Below, in pieces: positions 29,171 through 42,603 of a stretch of 43,396 bases of DNA (the stretch's first letter is position 1; the number at the start of each line of letters is the position of its first letter). The position numbers and the translations under genes are program-made. Source of the stretch: Hormiphora californensis (Eukaryota; Ctenophora; Tentaculata; Cydippida; Pleurobrachiidae); contig WFME01000015.1 in NCBI GenBank assembly GCA_020137815.1, forward strand, positions 1 to 43,396, written 5' to 3'. The notes under the pieces were generated by a model. The model saw only the letters and a program-made list of their open reading frames with translations. It made no database searches and was not told the origin of the DNA.

Positions 29171-29574
29171 GAATTGACGTCCTAAGGGGAGAGAGGAGAG
29201 GAGTGAAGCAGAAAGAGTTTAGGGATTTTAAGGAGTTTAGAGATCTAAGGGAATGCAGCCGGACCTCGTTTACAAGGATTTTACCAGGATGTTGTTCTCA
29301 TCTGAGGACAAATAAGTTAAAAACCCTGGTATACCAGGAATGCGGGCTGATTAGTTACGTTTTCCATGGACTTCGTGATAGGTGGTTCGAATTAGGTTCG
29401 AGTTGGGAATTTTTTCCATGTACAGGTATGTGATCAATTGACTAACAACACAGTTTGCTGTAAGATAATAATAATAAATGTCGACAAGACGGCCTTTGAA
29501 GTTTGAAAAAGTTAACTTAATAAAATGCCTAATAATTATCTTCATCAGAGTAACTATCTTTACTTTAATCACTC
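29171..29574. other. Intergenic between B' and A2
   Basis: Inverted copy of 14,079-14,473, including the CT-rich acceptor-like tract before B' and the orphaned acidic-tail codons of the A-type gene. No gene. Confidence 0.65.
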
Positions 29575-31882
29575 TCCCCATAATCATAATTGTTACCATC
29601 AAAATATTAACTTTCATAATATTTGTGAAAATATTTGGAACAAGAGGGTCCTCTGTTGCTGTCGGCAATAATAACTGATAATTGTGACCAGATAGTTGTC
29701 AGTGTCCTTTAATGCGTTGATCAGTTCAGTTATTGCGAAATTAGGTCCCGAGGTGGCAGATTTAGGGTTTCAACAAGGACAAATCTGTCAATACCAACAT
29801 CAACCACGCTGGATGCTTACTCCGAATCGCAAACTCAACCAACCAATCATCGGCAGCTTAGACTCTTTAGACTGATTGTCCCTACTCATCGCCTCCACAA
29901 GGTATTTGAACACTCCGTCAACCTGGTACATGGTTGCCCACGGCAACATCCACTCCAGACCTCTTTCAGTTTTGCATTTTCTTCAACCCCCTTCCCATCC
30001 TCACCCAGAATCAGCTTGAGGGCCTCCAAGATGCGCTGAGGGGCGAGGGAACGGTCATGGTTCGGGTTCGACCTTCCTCAAAACTTGAAGCAAGCATGCT
30101 TTCTCAGATGGGAGATACAGATCTTGTTCGGTAACCTCCACCCCTGGTGCCCCTTCCTCTCCAAGGATTCTCACCATCCCTTCCCTTGTAATCTCTTAGA
30201 AGGATGTAAGAAGCTAATCTGTTTCCAACTTGGAAACCCAAACTCGCTATACAACTCTGGAAATACCGTACAAGACGAGGAAGTCGGAGAAGTATTTTCT
30301 GGAGGATAAGTCTCATGCAGATCAATGATTTCACAGACAGAATGAACCAATGAATTTCCCAGAGATGATTACGATCACGAATTGCTTTTTGCAGAAATAA
30401 TTCGGAGAGTTTAACCAGATATCGTTCGGGGATGTTTCACGAAGATTGGGCAACATTGAGAGAAAGTCCTCCGTACGAAAAGCGCCAAAATCCCAATACC
30501 TATTGACATCAAGCTTCCGTCGTAACTTGTATATCTCATGAATACCAATACTTTTCAATAACGAGTGCGTTGAAATCTGCCAAAGTAAACATGTTTTGGA
30601 GCTAAGACCCGAATATTTTTGGTGACCAGGTTCCATACTTCGCAAACAAGTCCATAACAAGAGTGATATGATCTTCAATCGGAACAACACGGAATACTGT
30701 GTCCTCAGCCAAGCCAATGACATTTTGCGTAACTTTGGCTACCACTTCCTTGACTGATTGATCAGTGTCACAAGCCAAGTCGCGAAGAGCTCTTAGAAAT
30801 TTGATGATCACTTCACTTAGTAGTTTCTTCTGGGATTCCTTAGACACCCTTAGTTTCCCTCTCTCAAGGAAGATGTAGAGGGCATCACGTGAAGCTATCA
30901 CCCAGTTCTCCATAGGTTCACGGGGTTCCGATATAAAAGAAGACAGAGCCTGGTAAATCTCTTCGGCTATGGGCAGTCCCTTCCGGTTGATGTTCCGAAC
31001 CGCTTCAATAACCTTGTCAGATATCTTATCAGCACTTCTCTCATTAAGAACGCTGGCGAAGGCTTTGTTTCTTCTCGCTTCCGCAGTTTTGTACAAGGTC
31101 ATTTTGGCATCCCCGCCAAGGTATACTAGTATGTAGAGTTCGGCTAGCTTATCTGGAGATAAGATACATATTTCCTCAACCAAAACACCAAGATTTTCCT
31201 TCAATTTCCCCACATGAATACCTCTTATGTTAATACAGCTGAGCACCTCTGTGGTAATCTGAAACACGATGTTACGATCCAAGCAATGTAGTTTAGAGTT
31301 TAACTCGGAGACAGAAATTAGCAGGGCCACAAATTCGTCCCTTCCGTTAAAACCTCCATCGTAGTTTGCAATAAATTTCGCCAACTCAATAAAGATCAGT
31401 CTATCGTTTTTAGGCAGAGTTTTCTTAGACATCTTTAATTCAAGATAGTGCAAAACTTTTTGAACGGGTGAGAGCTGAACAGAAAATCCACTAGTACCGT
31501 TAACGGCGTTAAGAAACCTCAAGGATTGAAGGTAACAGGCTGGAAGTGGCAAAATGTTGTGAACAACGAACGATTGATAGCATTCACTCCAAAATATTTT
31601 ATCATAAGGCTTCATCTCAACCAAAATCTTAAGAAGGTTGTTAATAACAGGGGGAGGAAGGTTCTTGCAGCGCATCATGATGGGAAATGAGTAAGGGAAA
31701 GAGGATTCTTTTAGATCCTTAATCATCTCCAAAGATTTGCAGTATAGTCGAAAAATGTCGTGAAGAACTTTTTGAATTGATTTGTAGTCCCAGAGGTTTG
31801 GACTCTTGGCCAGTTGGCTACGAAGATCTTCGCAATAGCTTTCGATGTCTCGAGCACGGCGTTTGGCAGGTGGTTCAGTCAT
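29575..31882 (-). CDS. Gene A2: extra A-type gene found only on the right arm
   Basis: Starts at ATG 31,882 (MTEPPAKRRARDIESYCEDL) after the same acceptor-like tract. The first 426 codons (to 30,602) are fully open and have no equivalent on the left arm; for example it has PIMMRCKNLPPP where A has PILISRKNLPPP. The 3' half (about 30,726-29,575) is nearly identical to the 3' half of left gene A and is broken by several one-base shifts. It shares A's early TAA (29,577-29,575), so it also lacks the acidic tail. The intact unique half suggests a recently functional gene of about 770 aa. The 47 bases 30,727-30,773 are common to A, A2 and A' and mark the crossover window. Product unrecognised. Confidence 0.75.
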
Positions 31883-32864
31883 GAACGACGTCCTACAAGG
31901 GGGAGAGAAAGTGACTTTAGAATGTGTCGACTGTCGATTCTAGGGCGTAGATCTACATCTACGTTCGAGGGGATAGAAGGTGGGGTGTTATACCCTCATG
32001 GGTAGTGGGTTGGAAAATGAAAGGATGCAGATGTCATGGGGGTTTTGAGGTCCTGCAATCTACTTACTAGATTATCACGACTAGTGAAATAGAAAACCCA
32101 GTACAGGTTTGATTGATTAAAAACACGCCTTATTGTAACAAAAACTGAAACAAGATTATTTGCACTATGTAATCATAGTGCTGTATTTCCCTACTCATGT
32201 TCATGTTCCCAGTCAGACTGATCACACTGACAGGTAATCTGACCGCTTCAATTGGACATTGAAACGTGAGATGGGCTAATTTAGCCGCTGTTTGTGCTCT
32301 AGGTATACTAAGTAGTTACTACATAATATATAGTAGTTACTACATATCTATGATATTGTGATCTAATATCATATATGCGGACAAACGGTGGCACACCCTA
32401 GTAAAAATTGCGAGACCTTAACGGCGTTTTATGAGAACGTTGAGCCCGTCCTCGAGCGTGCGGCTCGTGGACGGGCTCGTTAAGGGCTGCACTGCATCAC
32501 GTAATGAACTCATCCTGTAGGATAAACGAGATCGTTGCACGGCTCAACGTTCTCGCAATTTTTAGTAGGGTAGTTATAGGATGCGGAATAATGAACAATT
32601 AGCTGCAACAAACACCACTCGAGGTAATGCTCGAGTTACTATTTCAAATCTGAGGTATTTAAACACGTGCTAAAATCTGGGTGGGTGCTTCGCATCCACA
32701 CGGGCAGGGGGATATAAAAAGTGAGTATACATAATTGATAAAAATATCCCATGCTAGTAAAAAATAATCAGTATCAGAGCTCCTTACGTGTCTAAATTCC
32801 ACCAGACTCGCAATTTATAAGTACTACCAATAATCATCAGAAGGACTTTGGAACCCTCGCACTG
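31883..32864. other. Right-arm-only intergenic region between A2 and A'
   Basis: There is no left-arm counterpart because it lies inside the 3,457-bp difference. It includes the acceptor-like tract before A2, a TAGTAGTTACTACATA palindromic stretch at about 32,309-32,350 and the foldback element at 32,396-32,570. No coding frame is supported. Confidence 0.7.
32396..32570. mobile_element. Small foldback element
   Basis: The ends CCCTAGTAAAAATTGCGAGA and TCTCGCAATTTTTAGTAGGG are inverted with one extra base. Internal GAACGTTGAGCCCGTCC and GGCTCAACGTTCTCG extend the pairing, and a second GGACGGGCTCGTT stem lies between. About 175 bp, no coding capacity; no certain target duplication. Confidence 0.65.
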
Positions 32865-35337
32865 TCACCAGAAGGACTCGTCGTCAGAGTCACTATCATG
32901 TTCACTGTCATCACTGGCTCGATATTCATAATTGTCACGATTAAAATATTTGGATCCGCTAAAATGACAGTCTTCTGGGAGAATATCTGGTACCAACGTA
33001 TGGACACGCACACCCTCATAGTACTGTTGTTGGCAAAAATAACTGATAATGTTCGGCAGATAGTCATAACCAGTGTCCTTTAATGCATTGATCAGTTCAG
33101 TTATCGCGAGTATTAGGTCCCGAGGTGGCAGATTTAGGGTTTCAACAAGAAGAAATCTGTCAGATACCAACATCAACCACGCTGGATGCTTACTCCGAAT
33201 CGCAAACTCAATTAACCAATCATCGGACAGCTTAGAATCTTTAGACTGATTGTCCCTACTCATCGCCTGCACAAGATATTTGAACACTCCGTCAACCTGG
33301 TACATGGTTGCCCACGGCAACAACCACTCCCAGACCTCTTTCAGAGTCGCATACTCGTCAGCACCCTTTCCACCCTCACCCAGAATCAGCTTGAGGGCCT
33401 CCAAGATGCGCTGAGGGGCTGATGGAACGGTTATAGTTCGGGTTCGACCTTCCTCAAAACTTGAAGCCAACATGCTTTTCAGAATGGGAGATGACAGATC
33501 TTGTTCGGTAACCTCCACCCCTGGTGCCCCTTCCTCTCCAAGGATTCTCACCATCCCCTCCACTTGTAATCGCTTGGAAGGATGTAAGTGGTTAATCTGT
33601 TTCTCCACTATTGATTGCCCAAATTCTGTCTGTGCACTCTGGAAATACCGTACAAGACAGAGGAATAGTCGGAGAAGTAGCTCTGGAGGATCTGTCTCAT
33701 GCAGATCAATGATTTCACAGACAGAATGAACGAATGACTTAGAACCTTCTTCTTTAATTGGATAGTATGAAATACCAGCACCACAATAATAAGATACTGA
33801 TTTTGCCAGAAAGAATTCGGAAAGTTTCACCAGATAATCGTTCGGGGATGTTTCACGAAGATTGGACAGCATTGAGAGAATTGCCTCTTTACGACGTGTT
33901 CTCACAACGCCAAATTCCCCAAATTTCCTGAGATCAAGATTCTCTTCTATATTGCAAATCTCGCGAGTACCAACACCTTTTAGCACTGGGTGGGTGTAAA
34001 TATGCCAAAGTAACGATTGGCATGAAATAAATGACCCAAGACTCGATGTTGTTTGATAATGTGGTTTAAAATATTTGGTGACCCAGGTTCCATACTTTGC
34101 GAACAAATCCATGACAAGAGTGATTTGATCGTCAGTCAGAAAAACACGGAATACTGTGTCCTCAGCCAAGCCAATGACATCTCGCGTAACTTTGGCTACC
34201 ACTTCCTTGACTGATTGATCAGTGTCACAATCTAAGTCGCGAAGGGCTCTTAGGAATTTGATGATCACCTCATTGAGTCGTTTCTTCTGGGATTCCTTAG
34301 ACACACTTTTTTTTCCCTCTCTCAAGGAAGATAAAGAGGGCGTCACGTGAAGCATTCGCCCAGGAATGCGCCAATTCACCGGGTTTCGATATGAAAGAAG
34401 ACAGGGCCCGGTAAATGTTTTCGGCTATGGGAAATCCCTTCCGGTGAATGTTCTTAACTGCCTTGATAACATCATATGATCCGTTTTCAGCACTACTCTT
34501 TTTTAGGACGCTGACGAAGACCTTGTCTCTCTTCGCTTCAGCATTGTACTAATGCTGTATTGCTTGAGAACGTGTAGAGTTTGGCTAGTTACCTGGGGAT
34601 AAAGTACATATTTCCTCCACCAAATCACCAAGAGTTTTCTTCAACTTCCCCACAAATATATTGTCTCCTGTCAATAGCTGAGCACCTGTCTGGAAATACT
34701 TAACAAGATGTCACCATCAAGGCAATGGAGATTAGAGTTTAACTCAGCAACAGAGTTAAGCAAGGCCACAAATTCTTCCCGTTTCAGAATATCATATCCA
34801 AGTTACCTATCATTTTCCGCCCTCAATATAGATTAGTCTATCGTTTTTAGCAGAGTTTTCTTAGATGACATCTTTGATTCAATATAGTGAAACACTTCTT
34901 GAACAGCTGAGAGCGGAACAGAATTTCTGTAAGTGTTTTAAAGAAACTTCGAACATTTCGTGCTGTTAAGAAACCTCAAGGATTGTAGGTGCAGGCTGGA
35001 AGCGGCAGGAAATTGTTGATGACGAAAGACCGGTAGCATTCATTCCAGTAAATTTCATCACGCATCACAACCACTCATTTCGACCAAAATTTTAAGAAGA
35101 CTGTTAATACAGGGGGAGGAAGGTTCTTGCGGGAAATCAGGATGGGAATTGGTAAGGGAAAGTGGAGTCTTTTAGGTTCTGAATCATCTCCGAAACTTGC
35201 ATTTAGTCGAAAATGTCGTTAAGAACTTTCTGAATTGATTTGAGTCCCAGAGGTTTGGACTCTTGGTCGTAACTACGAAGATCCTCGCAATAGCTTTCGA
35301 TGCCTCGAGCACGGCGTTTGGCAGGTGGTTCAGTCAT
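32865..35337 (-). CDS. Gene A': right-arm A-type gene with complete acidic tail
   Basis: Starts at ATG 35,337 and ends at 32,865, about 820 codons. The 3' part, 504 codons from 34,379, is fully open and unique to the right arm. It contains the GMVRILGEEGAPGVEVTEQD block and a strong acidic tail (DDSEHDSDSDDESFW) that A and A2 have lost. The 5' part (35,337-34,380) is nearly identical to the first half of left gene A but is broken by several one-base losses. A' thus looks like the full-length ancestral form of the A type, and left A its recombinant with A2. No known domain recognised; helical, leucine-rich texture, with an NLS-like basic start. Confidence 0.75.
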
Positions 35338-36000
35338 GAACGACGTCCTACAAGGGGGAGAGAAAGTGAGTTAGAAAGCGTCTACAAAAAAGAGGGATAC
35401 TTTGCTCTTTCAAACTCGTCTTGCCATTTGGAAAGGATTTTTAAGGCACACGTAAAAGTTGTTGAGCCAGTCCAATGGGCTGGGGGCCACCGTCCGTGGT
35501 GGATGAAGGTGGTTTGCAGCTGATAGCTGCGGTGTTCTGCTCGTTTTCCGGAGCTGTATCAAACATTATTGGCAAACGCTGCTGGCCCCGACAGCGCGGG
35601 ATAAGGCAGCACTTTTCAACAACATTCAGGACAAGGAATGTTCTTGGCAAACGTTGCTGCCCCCGATAGCGGGATAGACAGTGCTTTTCAGGGAATTTTC
35701 AAAACAAAAATTGAAAAAAAAATTTTGTTTTGAAAAAAAATTCTAAAACGTAAACACTTTATTACATAATTAAGAATAAATTTTCTAGCGGAGAATATGA
35801 CCAAAATTGGATAAAAGGCTAAATACAATCTATACTTGTTTCAATTGCCATTGAAGCAAAGGGTCACCAAATCATTTACAACCTGTCACTACGTACACTC
35901 TTCAACGCATCAATGATCCAGCTGCTCTCAGCCACTCTCCTTGATACGCTTTCCCTTATCAGAGTGGAAGAAGTTGTAAGCTTTGCTTAAGATTGTAGAA
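35338..36000. promoter_or_regulatory. 5' flank of A' with 75-bp repeat
   Basis: Inverted copy of 11,050-11,732: the acceptor-like tract, two copies of the CGGG-GGCCAGC unit (about 35,568-35,700) and the AAAACAAAAATTG hairpin. No gene. Confidence 0.5.
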
Positions 36001-36643
36001 AGGTAGCAGGTAAAGTCACCCACTTTTTGGCACATGACGGTACGTGCAGTAGCGCGCAATCGGAGCAACTTGCGCGCGATGACGCGCAGTGAATTTCAAA
36101 ATCCCGGCAAGTAAAAGTTTCAAATTTGAAATTTCAGAATTTCAACTCCACCAAAATTTTTCGTCTTGTGTTCGGTTTTCCGTTTTCGGTTTTGCGTTTG
36201 AACAGATGTCAAGTAGTCAAACTTAATACTTATTACAATTAAAAAAGTTGTTATGAAACTATGCGTAAGGTAACAAATCTTCGTTTCAGATATAACCCGA
36301 CGGCCTACATTGATTTAAGTGTGAAAATTGATTAAACCATAACCAAATAAATAAATGTTGATACTGTAATTGGTATCAATTGATTACCCTTTGGCCCTCT
36401 AATGTCAATAACATGGAACTACTAAACTAGTAAGTTTAAGTAACAGCTCGGTCAACCACGCCAGCATACATCCACACAGACACGCTCTAAAGCTGCCACT
36501 GTTGCCAAGATCTATCCACCCATCAACACCTGCTAAAGGGGCACTCATAAGTCTCATAGAGACTGAGGGACATAGTAGTTTGGGGTGTACTTTAGCGCAC
36601 GTACCGTCTTGTGCCAAAAAGTGGGTGACTTTACCTGCTACCT
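36001..36643. mobile_element. Right-arm copy of the 7-bp-TSD inverted-repeat element
   Basis: Same terminal repeats as 10,401-11,049 and TGTAGAA on both sides (35,994-36,000 and 36,644-36,650). Same insertion site, so the insertion predates the two arms. Confidence 0.85.
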
Positions 36644-36786
36644 TGTAGAAATATAAGGAACTCTATAATTAAGAATAACAAAATTAGAATTATTTTTTGG
36701 CCATATTCTTAATTTTAGGTTCGCTGATTTGCAGTAGGGTAAATTAATTTTGGGCTCCGACAAAACAGGTGCCTTGTCCAGTTGGA

Positions 36787-37500
36787 ATGCGCTGCAGCCC
36801 CCTCATGCGCAGCCCCCTCATGCACGCACCCCCGCAATATAAGGGGGCCTGTTTTCAGGGAGGCCACGACTGTGAAGGAGTGGCCAAAATCTTCTCCACC
36901 CTGTACACCATCACTCAGCCACTGACGGGATTTAACTGGACCTGCCACTCCTGTACCGAGAAGGGTAGTCTTGATCTAATGTCGAGGATACCTGTTATTC
37001 GGGGAAAGATGATCCCGTGGTAGTGCCATTGAAATTATCACCCCAGACGTTACTGAGAAGCTGTATCTGGCGAGGGCTCAAGCAGGGAATCATCTAAGGT
37101 CCCTTGTGCATTCCTGGCAGAAGGCTACTGCAGACACGGGATATCCGGTAAAAAGGAAGTGAATGGGGAACCTGCCGTTTTCTCCACCGTAAAGTTTGCA
37201 GGAAATTTACTGTACGGATCTCATTCCCGCCATGGCTGTAAGTCGGGTTCAAGTGCTCTAAACTCCACCCAAAACTATGTGAGGGCTACAGCGGAGAAAG
37301 AAGGAACGACAGTGCTTAAACCCTGATTGCCCGCATCTCCACCTAAAGGTACACGGAGGAAAGAGGAAAACCCGGAGAGGAAAGAACGTCAGGAATTGTT
37401 AGGACAACACGGCAACCTAACACCCACACCACTGACCAGAGAGAGAGAGAGTGCAGGATGACAACTCCCTCTTAGCGGCTCACCATTGCGACCAGTTTCG
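36787..37500 (+). pseudogene. Right-arm LINE-a ORF1
   Basis: ATG at 36,787 opens a frame through MHAPPQYKGACFQGGHDCEG to WTCHSCTEKG, giving the PHD-like finger that is out of frame on the left arm. It breaks at about 37,010 and again repeatedly through the CCCH fingers (37,090-37,330), where single bases are missing compared with 10,165-9,497. The zinc-finger cysteines can still be followed across frames. Confidence 0.75.
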
Positions 37501-37544
37501 CAGCAAACCCTGGACATCTACAATCGGGTTTTCTGAGCATTGTC

Positions 37545-40500
37545 TTGAAGGAGGTCAGGAATGCAAGAGAAGTCACTGAGGCAAGCGGACAGAATGGAGA
37601 AATTCTCTCCCAGCTTGGCCCCACCCACAGCGAATCAATGCTGCACAACCAGCTGGCCCACCACTTACAAGCACACCCGCCGGTGCAGTACACCCTACCT
37701 ACAGGTACCCTCACTCAGGAGTACATCGTCAACTCCCGACCCAAAATACTGCCCTCTCAAGATTATCCTACTAAATGGGAGAAGTATTTCACCGGCTGCA
37801 GGGGGCAACACTCGGTGGAAACTCCCTTTCATCGGGCTGTTTTGTTAAACAACCCAAACTCCCCGCCGACAGTTGCCCTTGCAATAACGGAGTCATGGTT
37901 GAAAAACTACATTGCAGATGCCCAACAAAAATGCAAGGATACAGCACCTTCCGTTCTGACCGTCCTACCGGAAAGGAGGAGGTTGTGTTTTGTACATTCG
38001 TAGGACATCCCAATCAGCTACGCATACTCATTCAGTGACCGGGAATGCATCTGGTATGGCTTTTAGTAAAGCTAAAAACATGTTGTTTTTCATGTGTCTA
38101 CCGTCCCCCCGATTCATCTGACCAGTCCTTCATCACAGTTATGAATGATCTCCGATAAAATCGATCTCCTGTCCAATGAAAGGAGCCCTGAAATGTTTAT
38201 CATGGGCGATCTAAACTTGCCGTTGTTCAACTGGAAAGAAGAATCCTCTGCCGTCAGCTGCTGCTAACATAGCGGCTTATCAACGCACTGTGACCTTCAT
38301 TGAGGAAAATTTTCTAACTCAGGTCGTAGACAAACCAACCAGAAGAAGTAATACTCTGGATGTTATAATGACCAACTCACCCCAATACGTATCACTGTGA
38401 CAACTGAAGAGACAAAGATCTCTGACCACAGAATAGTTGACTGTACCCTGGTGATAAACCCCCTTATGAAGACAGTAGACACCATCAAAAAGTGGGCACC
38501 ACATGAGTTTTCGAGGGTTGGACATTCCAAAAGCAATTTTGAAGAAATGAATGTGGACATTGCTTCTGTTGATTGGGACAAACTGCAGACATTATGTGAA
38601 GAGTCTGGAGACCCTGTTGGTGACAATTCAAAGAACTTTTCATTCTAACTGTTCTGCAAATCACCATCAAGCACACCCCTCAGAAGATTCAGCGGAGAAA
38701 TTCAGCCCCCTGGAACCACTGAGAAGGAGAAGCGGAAGTTAAAGCAAGACTTGGAGCAATGTCTTCTGTCAACGTTACATCTCAAAAGCTGAGAACTCCA
38801 AGACGAACTCACAGCACTTGAGGACAGATACAACGCTGTAGATGAATCAATCAGAAGAAGGAACACAGCGCCATTAAGACGATCAAGGTCAACCCACGAT
38901 ATTTCTTTTCCTACGCAAAACGACTATCAAAAGTTAATCGAACATTGCCCCTCTCAAACGTGATGATGGAACACTCACCACAGACAACCACTGAAAAAGC
39001 GGAACTCCTGCAAAAACAGTACTGCCGTGCTTTCAGTGATCCAGACGGTGGAGACTTGTGAAAAGTCTTTCTTGGGTTGAGGATAGCAGTGCGATTTTGG
39101 AGGATTTCACATTTACGTCTGATGAATTAAGGAGCCCTCTCAGAACTTGATCCTGCTTCTGCCGGACCAGATGGTGACATCCCTGCTAAAATTCTCAGTG
39201 CTTGTAAAGCCACTCTTGCTGTACCACTCTTTCTTCTTGGGAGCGGTCCTTCGAGAAGGAATAACCCCCCAAACCTGAAAAGCAGTACACACACCAATCT
39301 TCAAGCGTGGTGACAAAACTCTTGCTGTTAACTACCGCCCTGTTTCACTGACTTCTAACTGTGCTAAAAACATTTGAACGAGTTGTACGAAACAAGTTGG
39401 TGATCACCTTGAAAGTAACAATCTTCTACCAGATAGCCACACGGGTTTAGGAAGCAACGAAGCTGCCTCACACAGTTACTTGATCACATGGACGGAATCT
39501 TTCGAGAGCTAAACAGCGGAACGAAGTCGATGTATCTATTTGGACTATTCCAAAGCCTTTGACCGTGTCAACCATGCTATTCTTCTTGCCAACTGGAAAG
39601 CAGGCATCAAGGGAAAGTACTTAATTGGATAAAAGACTTCCTTTCTGGTCGGTACCAAACAGTTACTGTTGACGGTGAAAATCGAACTTCGAGCTGGTCA
39701 AAGTGAGTCCCTCAAGGGACCGTACTCGGCCACTCCTCTTTATCATCTACGTAGCTGATCTCCAAGCCAAGTAATCCACAGCAAAATCAGAACCTTTGCG
39801 GATGATACCAAGCTCCAAAAGATGTCGACTCGGAAGAATCAGGGCAGAAATGCAAGAGATCTCCAGCGTGTGGTGGAGTGGTCTGCAGCCAACTGTATGA
39901 CACTTCATGAGGACAAGTTTGAGGTTATTCACTATACCTGAACAGAACATCCCTTCTCAGAGAACTGCCTTTCACCCATGACCTTAGCTCAATATGTGAC
40001 TCCAGGTGGAAATGAAATACAGCCAACGGATACAGTGAAAGACCTTGGCATCACTCTATCAACAATGGCTCTTGGACAGACCATGTCATGAGATCTCATC
40101 AGAAGCACGAAGGATGGCCGCCTGGGCACTGAGAGCTTTTAAGATAGGTCAGTAACCACTATGCTGACACTCTACAAGTCACTAATAGGTGTTAAAGTAG
40201 AATACTGCTCACCTTTATGGTCGCCCTACAAGATTGGTGACATCCAGCGCTGGAGAGTATCCAGAGACAGTTTACCCGAAGGATCGAAGACATGGCACAA
40301 CTGACTATTGGGAACGGCTGAAAAAGCTTAGACTGATGTCATTACAACGACGGAGGGAGCGATACTCGATAATACAAATGTGGAAAATCCATAACGGTGC
40401 AGCCCCTAACAGCACGAATACCCGGTTTTACCATCATCAACGGCTCGGCATCCGAGCCAAGTACCTACTCTTTACAGTGGAGCACAGAAGTCATTCTCAA

Positions 40501-40715
40501 CAAAATACTTCCACTCTTTTACTGTAAGGGCCGCTCGGCTATGGAACACATTGCCGAAAGAGGTTAATACAGCAGTGACCTAGATACGTTCAAGATCCTG
40601 CTGGGCCGTTGGCTGGACCACTTCCCTGACAATCCACCTGTGAAGGGTTATTCTACCCGGAACAACAATTCTATCATGGACTGGGTTTTGAGGTTTGAGC
40701 TAAGGGGGATGCTGA
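37545..40715 (+). pseudogene. Right-arm LINE-a ORF1 end and ORF2, heavily frameshifted
   Basis: Nucleotide copy of the intact ORF2 at 9,273-6,265. Pieces such as the endonuclease ITESWLKNYIADAQ (about 37,885), the SDH region (about 38,410) and the C-terminal YWERLKKLRLMSLQRRRERY (about 40,305) are visible in different frames. Dozens of one-base deletions, few substitutions. Followed by AATAAA and the TATCAAGT terminal repeat to about 40,780. The error type suggests an unpolished consensus rather than natural decay. Confidence 0.8.
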
Positions 40716-40794
40716 AAAGACTGACACCGGTTACGATTCTGTAATAAAGTTTATTTATCAAGTTATCAAGTTTTATCAAGCCTGCAACGTATGC

Positions 40795-41400
40795 ACACTT
40801 GTCCAGATTCTGGAACAAGTCTTTCAACTTACTGGTGTCACTACCATTGCCATTCTCAACTAGTCATCAGATTGGCAGATCGGTCAACTGTGGCGCTGGC
40901 CAGGGCAGCTAGTGGTGGTAGCAGGCAGCAGCGGTATCAAGAACGGACGAATAGCTGCTCATTTCCTCTTTAACAACAGTCCTGGACAGCACTATCTACT
41001 CTCTAGCTGGGAATCCTTCATCGAGATGATCGAGTCTTTTAGTGCACTAATCTCTTCCTGAAGGGTGATCATTTGCCTGTCAACGTTCCAGAAGCTCGTC
41101 CTTGACGGTGTCGAGACGTGTTTCTGGTGATCTTGAACTGTTCCACTAGTTTCTGTCTTTCTCTCTAGACTCGTCAACTGCAGCAGTCCGCCTCTTCTAA
41201 CTCGAACTGTCTCCTGGCTACCTTTGACAAGGGCGAGCTCGGAACCAAAGAAGACCAGCCATGTCTGCAATCAATTAACCGTCTGATTAGTGTCAAGACT
41301 CGAGATGACGCCGGTTGTTATAATAGTATTAGGGTCAAACTCACCACCCTCCGACCTCCGTGTTGAGTCAGGGTAGAATCAAATTCAAATTCATAAATTT
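40795..41400 (-). pseudogene. Right-arm copy of the coiled-coil ORF fragment
   Basis: Inverted copy of 5,590-6,190. DRQMITLQEEISALKDS is readable at about 41,070-41,020; upstream parts are shifted. Confidence 0.6.
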
Positions 41401-42250
41401 GCTTAACAACCGGATATTTAAAAAAATAAACCTCCTAAAAAGAGTCATTACTCAGTACACTCAGCACAGCGGACTCATAACACACTAACACGCATCATGG
41501 ACCACCACTCTAGTATTGAGTTACTGTTTGCTTGAGCAGGATAACCGCTGATGGGTGGGTGTATCCGGAATGGTAGAGAGGAAACTACCTAGCTGAGATT
41601 TGAACTGATAAAGAGTTGGGGGCCTCCTTTACGATCGAAGCAAAGTGTTCCACAACCTTGCCCCCAGTACCCGCAAATGATTGTTCATATAGCGACAGTT
41701 AGATCGTTGAGCCTCGTACGAGTATCGAGGGACGACAGCACTAGGGCCAGAGCGGTGCCTGTCGACGAAACCATGTCAGTACTGTTGGGTATCTCATTGT
41801 TGTACACTTTCCACCAATAATCATAGTGACCTCTCACGTCGCGCGCTGAAGCGACAAAAGTCCCAGGGTTTGAAGTCGTTGCCAGTAGTTCAGCCCCTTG
41901 AGACCAACGATCTTACGGGTGTACGATCGTAGCCACCAACTTTTTCTCAAGTAGCTAGGATTGAGGTAGGCTCCAGCCGAATGAAGTCCGCTGTACTGCA
42001 TTATCGCCAGAACTGAATACGCCATGTTGAGAACGCTCGATCAGCCATCTGGAACTGATATGGGCAGTACAGATGTACTGGGTCAGGAACACTAGCAGCT
42101 GTACAAAGTTTGCAGAGAGCTGCGAGTCTCGAGATACAAAATAGATAAGCGATATGTGCAGACCCCAAGTGCGTGCGTTTCCACGGCTTCATATAGGCCA
42201 ACTTCATCGGCGAAGTAGCAGGTAAAGTCGGATTTTTTTTTAAACTGTCG
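41401..42250 (-). pseudogene. Right-arm copy of LINE-c
   Basis: Inverted, frameshifted copy of 4,740-5,600. KIVGLKGLNYWQRLQTLGLL is readable at about 41,930-41,860. Confidence 0.7.
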
Positions 42251-42289
42251 CACCCCTGAAACAACAAAATGTGTCATATCTCCGATTCC

Positions 42290-42480
42290 TGATAAGATAG
42301 AGATTGAAATTTGTGGGTTCGGAAGAACTTAGCAGATCTTCGTAACCTCCAAATTTCAAGTTTCAATCTTATCAGGAACCGGACGGGGGGGGGGGGGGGG
42401 GCGGCTGAAGTTTTTGAAGTTTGAAGTTTTCCACCCTACTTTTTGAGTTTTTGAAGTTGACTTCAAAAACTTCAAAAACT
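42290..42480. repeat. Right-arm hairpin cluster with G homopolymer
   Basis: Inverted copy of 4,487-4,682: the AAATTTCAAG/CTTATCAGGAACCGG hairpin, a G run of about 16 (42,385-42,401; about 19-20 on the left) and the GTTTTTGAAGTTGACTTC palindrome. Confidence 0.75.
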
Positions 42481-42603
42481 CTACACTACTTTTTATAGCT
42501 ATCAGTGACTATTATTTCACTTGTTTAGGTTAGTTTCATCCTTAATACATATTGTGGCAAAGTTATTCGTCCTTGTCTGCCCTTTCTCCCACAAACTAGT
42601 ATA

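Noticed and set aside
37545-40715. Calling the right LINE-a copy an old, naturally decayed pseudogene
   Set aside because: Changes are mostly single-base deletions with few substitutions, and stop where sequence is unique; consensus error explains this better.
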